NCBI RefSeq assembly: GCF_900156625.1
Contig: NZ_FTOB01000007.1
Location: 62,001 to 126,000 of the forward strand
Reading direction: 5' to 3'
Length of the DNA stretch: 64,000 bases
Source: Zobellia uliginosa
GTDB lineage: Bacteria > Bacteroidota > Bacteroidia > Flavobacteriales > Flavobacteriaceae
The notes under the pieces were generated by a model that saw only the letters and a program-made list of their open reading frames with translations, searched no databases and was not told the origin of the DNA. A program made the position numbers and the translations under genes. Shown here piece after piece: positions 57,284 to 64,000 of this stretch (the first letter of the stretch is position 1; every line of letters starts with the position of its first letter).

Positions 57284-59269
57284 ATGAAAATTAAATTAAT
57301 CTTTACGTTGCTGTTACCTATAGCCTTGAGTACCGTTACCGCTATGGCACAAGATTCTCCTTCTTTTGAATTGGCGAAACCAAGTGCCAAACAAATTGCG
57401 TTTGCAGACTGGGAGGTGGGAGCCTTTATACACTTCGATTTAAACACTTTTACAGGGCAGGAACATGGCGATGGACAGGAGCCGCCATCAAAATTCAATC
57501 CTACCCAATTGGATGCCGAGCAATGGGTACTGACAGCAAAAGCATTAGGAGCTAAATATGTCTGTCTAACGGTTAGACATGAAGGGGGCTTCTGTTTATG
57601 GCCCTCCAAAACTACTGATTATACGATTGCCAACAGCCCGTATAAAGCGGGTAAAGGTGATATTGTAAGAGAGTTTGTCAATGCTTGTCGTAAACATGAC
57701 ATGGTGCCGGCATTCTACCATACCGCCGCCTTTGATGCTAATGCAACCCTCAAGGATTACAAAGGAGAACTGGACCTTCCGTTAGACTGGATGACTACTT
57801 GGGGAAAGGCCATGTCTTCTGCCCATAAAAACGATCCAGGTCTTAAAGAGCGGCTGAAAAAGATTCAGGTAGAACAAATGAGGGAGCTCCTTACCGAATA
57901 TGGCCCGATTGGTTTTATGTGGTCTGACCATTGGAATGCACAAGACCCAAATGGGGTATGGCGGGCTGTAACGGATTTGGCTGAAGAATTGCAACCGGAA
58001 ATGGTATTTATGGGAACCGATACTTGGGTCCCTGGAAATGAAACGGGGCATGTTGTATATCCTATGTGGAATGCAGTGAATACGGTAGATGGAACAAACT
58101 ATTCTAGACCGGCGCCAACCAAAAACGATATTACGGATAAGAAAAATAATTATGGACTTTTGGAAACAGATGTCCTTACAGGACATCCATTAGGAAAATT
58201 TTGGCGTGTACGTGAATGCACGACAAATTCAGGCTTTCATTATGGAGGATGGTTTTGGCACCCCGATTCGGTGAAGACAACCACCCCCAAAAAATTATGG
58301 GAACATTTAGACCTGTATTATAGAACCGTAGGGCTTGGAGCCAATACTATCATTAATTTACCCCCTGACGACCGAGGACTTATACCGGAAGATTTCGTAA
58401 TGGCCGCCAAGATTTTCGGTGATGAAATCAAGGAGCGATTTTCAAATCCAATAGCCCAGACCAATAAGATACATAAGGGAGATACATTGGTATTGTCATG
58501 GGCAGAGCCTAAAATTATTAATACCGTTGTCACTATGGAAAACATAGCAAACGGACAAAAAGTGGCAAAATATATATTAGAGGCGTATGTAGATAAAAAG
58601 TGGCAAGAACTGAAACCTAGAAACAAGCTAATTGGATTTAAACCCTATAATAGTAGTCCTGGGTATCAGACCATTGGCCACAAGAAAATAGACCGAATAG
58701 AGCCGGTAACTACAAATAAAATACGGTTTAGAAGTTTAGAATCCATTGTGCACCCTGTTGAAATCAGACAGATGTCGGTTTTTAATTGCCCGCCGGTAGT
58801 AAAGAATTTTGACTCGAAGTTTCCCTTTTTAAGTGGATTGGAATCTACATCTGAATCTGCGCATAACGGGGTAAAACGAGATAAAAATTATATCGGTAAT
58901 CATATAGTCATCAATGGGAAAACATTTCAAAAAGGGCTAATGGTTTGTCCGGTCGGTAAAACGAAGAAAGGGCATATCGAATTTAATATATCACAGTACC
59001 AAGATGTTAAAGGTATAACGGCCACTATAGGTATAGACGATTTGGCAAATCATAACGGCTCGGTCGTTTTTATTGTAAGAACGTATCAAGACGGTGTGTG
59101 GACTGACCTATACACGAGTGAAACACTAACAGGGAACGATGACGGAGTCAATATTGATGTTGATTTTCCGTATTCACCCAGTAAACTTCGCCTCATTACA
59201 ACCGACGGGGGAGATAATGCCAATTCTGATCATGCCGTTTGGGGCAATATTCAGTTTAAACTGAAGTAA
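57284..59269 (+). CDS. GH29-type alpha-L-fucosidase with C-terminal NPCBM-like domain
   Basis: Predicted retaining alpha-L-fucosidase of 661 residues with signal peptide ending at AMAQ. The catalytic barrel covers about 27-390: DWEVGAFIHF (His50), KYVCLTVRHEGGFCLWPSKT, nucleophile Asp215 in FMWSDHWNA, CTTNSGFHYGGWFWHPDS and TIINLPPDDRGLIPE. A beta-sandwich follows (NTVVTMENIANGQKVAKYIL), then an NPCBM-like module at about 525-661 (IGNHIVINGKTFQKGLMVCP; ATIGIDDLANHNGSVVF). The usual HHDGF sugar-binding motif reads HEGGF (His99-Glu100), and IHFG reads IHFD. The next gene is a paralogue without NPCBM. The general GH29 assignment is firm; fucose specificity is less so. Confidence 0.9.
   Translation: MKIKLIFTLLLPIALSTVTAMAQDSPSFELAKPSAKQIAFADWEVGAFIHFDLNTFTGQEHGDGQEPPSKFNPTQLDAEQWVLTAKALGAKYVCLTVRHEGGFCLWPSKTTDYTIANSPYKAGKGDIVREFVNACRKHDMVPAFYHTAAFDANATLKDYKGELDLPLDWMTTWGKAMSSAHKNDPGLKERLKKIQVEQMRELLTEYGPIGFMWSDHWNAQDPNGVWRAVTDLAEELQPEMVFMGTDTWVPGNETGHVVYPMWNAVNTVDGTNYSRPAPTKNDITDKKNNYGLLETDVLTGHPLGKFWRVRECTTNSGFHYGGWFWHPDSVKTTTPKKLWEHLDLYYRTVGLGANTIINLPPDDRGLIPEDFVMAAKIFGDEIKERFSNPIAQTNKIHKGDTLVLSWAEPKIINTVVTMENIANGQKVAKYILEAYVDKKWQELKPRNKLIGFKPYNSSPGYQTIGHKKIDRIEPVTTNKIRFRSLESIVHPVEIRQMSVFNCPPVVKNFDSKFPFLSGLESTSESAHNGVKRDKNYIGNHIVINGKTFQKGLMVCPVGKTKKGHIEFNISQYQDVKGITATIGIDDLANHNGSVVFIVRTYQDGVWTDLYTSETLTGNDDGVNIDVDFPYSPSKLRLITTDGGDNANSDHAVWGNIQFKLK
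57374..57405 (+). repeat. Direct repeat shared by the two GH29 genes, copy 1
   Basis: 32 bp identical to 59378-59409, inside the segment encoding AKPSAKQIAFAD of both proteins. It marks the tandem paralogues and is a potential site of recombination between them. Confidence 0.85.
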
Positions 59270-59284
59270 TAAATAGATGTATTT

Positions 59285-60781
59285 ATGAAATATTTTTCTT
59301 ACGTATTACTGTTTGCGTTATTCGTAAACTGTAAAAACCAAAAATCGTCACCCGCTAGTATAGAAGAGTTTGAGCTTGCGAAACCAAGTGCCAAACAAAT
59401 TGCGTTTGCGGATTGGGAAGTTGGAGCTTTTATCCATTTTGGTTTGAATGTATTTAGTGGACAGGAACATGGGGATGGAAAAGTATCGCCTTCTGAGTTT
59501 GATCCCAGTGAATTAGATGCCGAACAATGGGTGTTGGCAGCCAAGGCGTTGGGTGCAAAATACGCCTGTCTCACTGTTAGGCACGAAGGGGGATTTTGCT
59601 TGTGGCCCTCAAAGACCACCGATTATACGATTGCCAACAGCCCTTACAAGGGAGGTAAAGGTGATATCGCCCAAGAATTTGTTGATGCCTGTCGTAAACA
59701 TGACATGAAAATTGGTTTTTATCACACCTCAAGTCACGATGCCAATGCCGGCCTTAGCTGGTATGATGGTCGTATCGGATGGGCCGACAATCGTGATTCA
59801 TTAATGAACATTGCTTTTCAAAGACCAGGCCTCAAAGAAAAATACAAGCAAGTGCAGATGGGGCAAATGCGGGAACTGCTCACTAATTATGGCCCCATAG
59901 ATTTTATGTGGTCGGATCATTGGGGAGCACCAGGTAGCGAAGATATTTGGAATCCGATTACCGATTTGGTGGCCGAACTTCAACCCAATATGGTATTTAT
60001 GGGCCCCGAAACTTGGGTTCCGGGAAATGAATCGGGCCTCGTGGTCTACCCAATGTGGAACGCGGTAAATACGGTAGATGGAACAAATTATACCAGGCCT
60101 TCTGCCGGCTCAAAGGATAAGAATGTCGAGAATGATTATGGCCTTTTAGAAACCGAGGTAAGAACAGGGCATCCCGAGGGTAAGTTTTGGAGGGTGAGGG
60201 AATGTACTACGCATTGGGCCTTTCATGAAGGAGGTTGGTTCTGGCACCCCGAAGTAACCTTACCAAGGTCATTGTCGGAACATGTCGACCTTTATTATAG
60301 AACCGTTGGCCTAGGAGCCAACACGATTATCAATCTACCTCCGGACAATCGCGGTCTAATTCCAGACACTATTGTTACTGCGGCAAAAAACTTTGGGGAT
60401 GAAATAAAAAGAAGGTTTTCTAGCCCCATCGCGGAATCGAGGCAAATACAAAGGGGGAATACGGTTGAACTTAGCTGGAGTCGACCACGAAAGATTAATA
60501 CGGTGGTATTGATGGAAAATATCGCCAATGGGCAGCGCGTGGTCAAATATGTTTTAGAAGCCTATATAAATGGAAAATGGCAACCATTAAATCCAAAAAA
60601 TCATTTTCCTATAGCCAAACCGCCATACAACCCTAAACCAGGTTATGAAACCATTGGACATAAAAAAATCGATAGGATAGAAACGGTTGAAACTAATAAG
60701 ATCAGGTTTAAAAATTTAGAATCGGTAGGAGGGGTACCTGAAATACGAAAAATACAGGTCTTCTATAACGCTCCTTATTAA
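59285..60781 (+). CDS. GH29-type alpha-L-fucosidase lipoprotein (tandem paralogue)
   Basis: 498-residue paralogue of the preceding enzyme, sharing long stretches (KPSAKQIAFADWEVGAFIHF; GGFCLWPSKTTDYTIANSPY; TWVPGNE; VYPMWNAVNTVDGTNY). Nucleophile candidate is Asp211 in FMWSDHWGA; His51, His100 and Glu101 occupy the sugar-binding positions. It has a putative lipobox ending at Cys16 (LFVNC; Asn before Cys is atypical) and lacks the NPCBM domain, ending after the beta-sandwich. It is therefore predicted to be membrane-anchored while its partner is soluble. It starts 15 nt after the first GH29 and ends 5 nt before the next GH3. Confidence 0.9.
   Translation: MKYFSYVLLFALFVNCKNQKSSPASIEEFELAKPSAKQIAFADWEVGAFIHFGLNVFSGQEHGDGKVSPSEFDPSELDAEQWVLAAKALGAKYACLTVRHEGGFCLWPSKTTDYTIANSPYKGGKGDIAQEFVDACRKHDMKIGFYHTSSHDANAGLSWYDGRIGWADNRDSLMNIAFQRPGLKEKYKQVQMGQMRELLTNYGPIDFMWSDHWGAPGSEDIWNPITDLVAELQPNMVFMGPETWVPGNESGLVVYPMWNAVNTVDGTNYTRPSAGSKDKNVENDYGLLETEVRTGHPEGKFWRVRECTTHWAFHEGGWFWHPEVTLPRSLSEHVDLYYRTVGLGANTIINLPPDNRGLIPDTIVTAAKNFGDEIKRRFSSPIAESRQIQRGNTVELSWSRPRKINTVVLMENIANGQRVVKYVLEAYINGKWQPLNPKNHFPIAKPPYNPKPGYETIGHKKIDRIETVETNKIRFKNLESVGGVPEIRKIQVFYNAPY
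59378..59409 (+). repeat. Direct repeat shared by the two GH29 genes, copy 2
   Basis: Identical over 32 bp to 57374-57405; see copy 1. Confidence 0.85.
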
Positions 60782-60786
60782 TTAGA

Positions 60787-63021
60787 ATGAAACGATACAA
60801 GTCAATGGATTCCTTTACGTCACGTTATTTCACTTTTACCTTCTTGGCCTTGGTCATGTTTAATATGGGCTTTGCCCAAGATAAAGTACGATCTTCCGAC
60901 AAGAAGATAGAAAAGCTCATTTCTAAAATGAGCCTAGAGGAAAAAGTACATCAATTGGCCACGCAATACCCCAATGCCAATATGCGATTGGGTATACCGA
61001 ACCTGAGCGCCAATGAATGCCTTCACGGAATAAAAATGGATAGCGCAACGGTATTTCCGCAAGCCATAGCCATGGCAAGTACTTGGGATACCGAGCTGAT
61101 CGAAAGAATGGGACGTACGGTGGCCAAGGAGTCTAGGGCCTTCGGCATTCATCAATGTTATACTCCTATGCTGGCAGTGGTACGCGATGTACGCTGGGGC
61201 CGAACCGAAGAAAGCTATGGGGAAGACCCTTATTTGGTGGGTAAAATCGGCTCATCATACATTAGGGGATTGCAGGGCATGGGAACGGAACGCTTTGATG
61301 AAAACCATATAATGGCCACGGCAAAACACTTTGTGGCCGATGGGGAACCTATGGCGGGAGACAATGGTGCGGCACACGACGTGTCGGAATACACCCTCCA
61401 AAATGTACATTTATATCCATTTCGCATGGCCGTTGAAGAAGCCAAGGTAGGTGCGATAATGCCGGCCCACCACCTCTTGAACGGTATACCTTGTCATGCG
61501 AACAAACACGTAATGCAGACCGTACTTCGCGATGAATGGGGATGGGATGGGCTTGTGGTCTCTGACAATGGGGATATGCGCTCCTTAAAACGGGTTTTTA
61601 ATTATGTTCCCGATTACGAACATGCGGCCAAAAAAGGTTTAGAAGCCGGAATTCACCAAGAATTGGCCCTTTTTCAAGGGTGGAGCGACCACCGGATGTT
61701 TGGCGATTACCTGATATCGGCAGTAAACAAAAAGATAGTGCCCATCGCACTTGTAGACGATGCAGTAAAACATGTATTACAGGCTAAATTCGATCTAGGT
61801 CTTTTTGATGCCGATATCAAAAACGACGAGCGTTTCGATGTCCTTAAAAACCCAGATAACGGTGAGCCGGACAAGGTTAGCCAGCACGATGCCGAAATGT
61901 TTAAAAAAGCCCTTTATGTGGGGATTCCTAAGAAAAATTGGAAAAAAACCGTTTTTGACCAAAGTCATAATGACTTGGCCCTTGAAGTAGCACAGAAGTC
62001 CATTGTACTCCTAAAAAATGAAGGAAGCCTTCTTCCGCTCAAAAAGGAAAAGTATAAAAAAATAAGTGTTGTAGGCCCCAATGGTAAAGCCATGCGTTTG
62101 GGAGGGTATTCCCCCGACAATCCTAAATACTATGTAAACATAGTAGAGGGAATACAAAACTACCTCGGCAGTGATAGGGATGTGGCCTTTGAAGAGGGGT
62201 GCGATTTTACCGACTCTACGGCAAATATTCCGAAAGCAGTGGCATTGGCCGAATCTTCTGATATAACCATCGTTGCTATTGGCGGGTCGGAAGAGACCTG
62301 TCGAGAGAATGAAGATCGTGACGACCTAAGACTTCCCGGGCCACAACAAAAATTGGTAGAGGCCATTCACGCCACGGGCAAACCATATGTGGTGGTGTTG
62401 CTCAATGGTAGGCCGCTATCCATTGAATGGATAGCCGAGAATTCGCAAGCCATTGTAGAAGGATGGTATTTAGGGCAGGAAACAGGAAAAGCGATCGCTA
62501 ATGTATTGTTCGGAAAGGTAAACCCAAGTGGTAAATTGCCGATAAGCTTTCCTAGAAACGTAGGTCAGGTACCCTTGTTTTACAATAAGCTGGAAACCGG
62601 TCGCCCTAGACAGATATATAACTCCGATCCCGAACCTTTGTTTCCTTTTGGTTACGGGTTGAGCTATACTTCCTTTGAACTAGGTAAGCCCCGACTTTCA
62701 AATGAAGTCATAGCTTCAAATGAACTGACAACGGTAAATATTCCTATAAGCAATACCGGTACCCGTTCGGGGGAAACGGTGGTCCAACTGTATGTGCACG
62801 ATGTGCTTTCCGAAAGGGTACGCCCCCAAAAGGAACTGCGCAATTTTAAAAGAGTGGCCCTAAAACCAGGTGAAACAAAACAAATAAGTATCAAAATAGG
62901 TGCCCAGCAATTGGAATATTGGAACGATGGAAAGTGGACTATAGAACCGGGGCAATTTGATATCATGGTCGGATTGGACTCCAAACACCTCAAAAAAGTA
63001 GCCTTAACCGTCAAAAAATAG
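60787..63021 (+). CDS. GH3 family beta-glycosidase, second copy
   Basis: 744-residue exo-acting enzyme with a signal peptide ending near residue 31 (GFAQ). The barrel domain has RWGRTEESYGEDPYLVGKIG, MATAKHFVADGEPMAGDNGA and nucleophile Asp260 in GLVVSDNGDMRSL. Compared with the first GH3 there are about 60 extra residues between barrel and sandwich (DAEMFKKALYVGIPKKNWKK). The sandwich carries SIVLLKNEGSLLPLKKEKYK and the acid/base candidate in GGSEETCRENEDRDDLRLPG. It ends in a fibronectin III-like domain. The two GH3 proteins are distant, so they probably cleave different linkages. It ends 9 nt before the GH95 gene. Confidence 0.94.
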   Translation: MKRYKSMDSFTSRYFTFTFLALVMFNMGFAQDKVRSSDKKIEKLISKMSLEEKVHQLATQYPNANMRLGIPNLSANECLHGIKMDSATVFPQAIAMASTWDTELIERMGRTVAKESRAFGIHQCYTPMLAVVRDVRWGRTEESYGEDPYLVGKIGSSYIRGLQGMGTERFDENHIMATAKHFVADGEPMAGDNGAAHDVSEYTLQNVHLYPFRMAVEEAKVGAIMPAHHLLNGIPCHANKHVMQTVLRDEWGWDGLVVSDNGDMRSLKRVFNYVPDYEHAAKKGLEAGIHQELALFQGWSDHRMFGDYLISAVNKKIVPIALVDDAVKHVLQAKFDLGLFDADIKNDERFDVLKNPDNGEPDKVSQHDAEMFKKALYVGIPKKNWKKTVFDQSHNDLALEVAQKSIVLLKNEGSLLPLKKEKYKKISVVGPNGKAMRLGGYSPDNPKYYVNIVEGIQNYLGSDRDVAFEEGCDFTDSTANIPKAVALAESSDITIVAIGGSEETCRENEDRDDLRLPGPQQKLVEAIHATGKPYVVVLLNGRPLSIEWIAENSQAIVEGWYLGQETGKAIANVLFGKVNPSGKLPISFPRNVGQVPLFYNKLETGRPRQIYNSDPEPLFPFGYGLSYTSFELGKPRLSNEVIASNELTTVNIPISNTGTRSGETVVQLYVHDVLSERVRPQKELRNFKRVALKPGETKQISIKIGAQQLEYWNDGKWTIEPGQFDIMVGLDSKHLKKVALTVKK

Positions 63022-63030
63022 CGGCATATT

Positions 63031-64000
63031 ATGAGATTTTTGAATCTTTTAAGCTTTACGAATTCTATCAGGCTGCTGTGCTTGTGTCTTTTCTTAGGAT
63101 GTGCCGAGAAGCCAAAGGAAACAGGTGATAAAGCGGAATTGAAGTTGTGGTACGACAGGCCGGCCGAAATTTGGGAAGAAGCCTTGCCCGTGGGGAATGG
63201 AAGTCTGGGGGCCATGGTTTTTGGACGTCCCATAACGGAACGAATTCAATTCAACGAAGATACCTTTTGGGCAGGAGGCCCGATAACCCCTAGTAAACCC
63301 GAGACCAAGAGTTATCTGCCAGAGGTCAGGAAACTGGTCTTCGACGGAAAATACAAAGAGGCCGATGCTCTTATCAATAAACATATCATCGGTCCTAAAA
63401 TGATGCCTTACCTGCCGATGGGCGATGTTGTTATTGAAATGAAAGGCCTTGACGATATCACCGATTTCCGAAGGGAACTAGACCTTAGAACGGCCATAAG
63501 CAAGGTTGGGTTCAGCTCAAAGGGAATAGCGTACAAACGTGAGGTCTTTTCTGCCGTCGAAGAAAATGCCATAGTCATTAGACTAGAGGCTAGTAAAGAG
63601 AAAAGCCTTAATTTTTCCCTTGCCCTGGATAACCAAATTGGGGCAAAATCCCGGGTCTTGGATGCAAATAACCTAGAACTCTCGGGCACAGCTCCCGATA
63701 GGGGCAACAGAAAAAGTGAACTCCGTTTTGTCTCAAGATTGAATATTGGGGAAAACGACGGACAAACTACCGTTAACGATTCCACGATTACGGTTTCAGG
63801 GGCTTCTAAGGTGACCCTTCTGCTATTCGCGGCCACGAACTTTAAAAATTATAAAGATGTTTCGGGTGATCCCGATTTTAAGTGCAAGACCTTATTGGAT
63901 ATGGTGCATCTTAAAAGCTTCGGGCAGATACGGGCACAGCATATAACCAATCATCAGCGCTTGTTTGAACGCTTAGACTTCGATATGCCCACCAATTTGA
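63031..64000 (+). CDS. GH95 family enzyme (alpha-L-fucosidase/galactosidase), 3' end outside window
   Basis: Open frame from ATG 63031 to the right edge (323 codons), in the usual N-terminal region of a GH95 inverting enzyme (full length about 750-800). The signal peptide ends in lipobox LGC (Cys24). Then come LKLWYDRPAEIWEEALPVGN, GSLGAMVFGRPITERIQFNE and DTFWAGGPITP, the classic GH95 N-terminal beta-sandwich start, and MPYLPMGDVVIEM. The catalytic (alpha/alpha)6 barrel lies beyond the window. GH95 enzymes remove alpha-1,2-linked L-fucose or, in some, L-galactose. It continues the GH3-GH29-GH29-GH3 operon and supports a fucosylated substrate. Confidence 0.92.
   Translation, partial: MRFLNLLSFTNSIRLLCLCLFLGCAEKPKETGDKAELKLWYDRPAEIWEEALPVGNGSLGAMVFGRPITERIQFNEDTFWAGGPITPSKPETKSYLPEVRKLVFDGKYKEADALINKHIIGPKMMPYLPMGDVVIEMKGLDDITDFRRELDLRTAISKVGFSSKGIAYKREVFSAVEENAIVIRLEASKEKSLNFSLALDNQIGAKSRVLDANNLELSGTAPDRGNRKSELRFVSRLNIGENDGQTTVNDSTITVSGASKVTLLLFAATNFKNYKDVSGDPDFKCKTLLDMVHLKSFGQIRAQHITNHQRLFERLDFDMPTNL

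Noticed and set aside
54868-63021. Many antisense frames of 60-200 codons under the glycosidase genes, for example 57007-57609 and 62664-63233
   Set aside because: All lie opposite genes with clear motifs and show no signal peptide or domain of their own.

Overview
The window is a carbohydrate-utilisation region of a Bacteroidota chromosome, most likely a marine member of the Flavobacteriaceae (Zobellia/Maribacter/Arenibacter-like). The evidence is four SusC/SusD pairs, a hybrid two-component system, a FecI/FecR/STN-SusC module, many lipoproteins, weak Shine-Dalgarno sequences and moderate-to-low GC. The genus is inferred from general resemblance only. No tRNA, rRNA, CRISPR array, insertion sequence or phage gene was seen.

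Layout. (A) 1-2024: 3' part of a SusB-like GH97, ending at a strong terminator. (B) 2420-12088, minus strand: a membrane-bound propeller/LuxR-type regulator, then SusC, SusD, a glycerophosphodiester phosphodiesterase lipoprotein and a GH16 lipoprotein, i.e. a beta-glucan-type locus with an unexpected phosphodiesterase. (C) 12505-22680: an IclR regulator divergent from a tightly packed operon of an exported GH2, a solute-binding-fold protein without signal peptide, two class III CoA-transferases, a crotonase, an AldA-like aldehyde dehydrogenase and a RhaT-like sugar symporter. This is the most unusual part. (D) 23018-36720: an AraC regulator divergent from a DUF5107-TPR giant, then an ECF sigma factor, FecR anti-sigma, STN-containing SusC, SusD and, behind a terminator, an atypical GH97. 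(E) 37344-49832: a repeat/FISUMP lipoprotein, SusC-SusD, a second divergent SusC-SusD and a DUF1735/DUF4361 surface lipoprotein. (F) 50163-64000: a hybrid two-component system divergent from GH3, GH29, GH29, GH3 and the start of a GH95.

How it works together. Each block pairs outer-membrane glycan capture (SusD, surface lipoproteins) and TonB-dependent import (SusC) with its own glycosidases and a different class of regulator: SusR-like, IclR, AraC, sigma/anti-sigma and HTCS. Blocks E and F probably form one polysaccharide utilisation locus (PUL) for a fucose-type, beta-linked glycan. Block D looks like an alpha-glycan PUL. Block C lacks SusC/SusD and appears to link sugar release and uptake to acyl-CoA chemistry through CoA-transferase, hydratase and aldehyde dehydrogenase steps. 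Its substrate cannot be read from the sequence. Substrate assignments are inferences from family membership.
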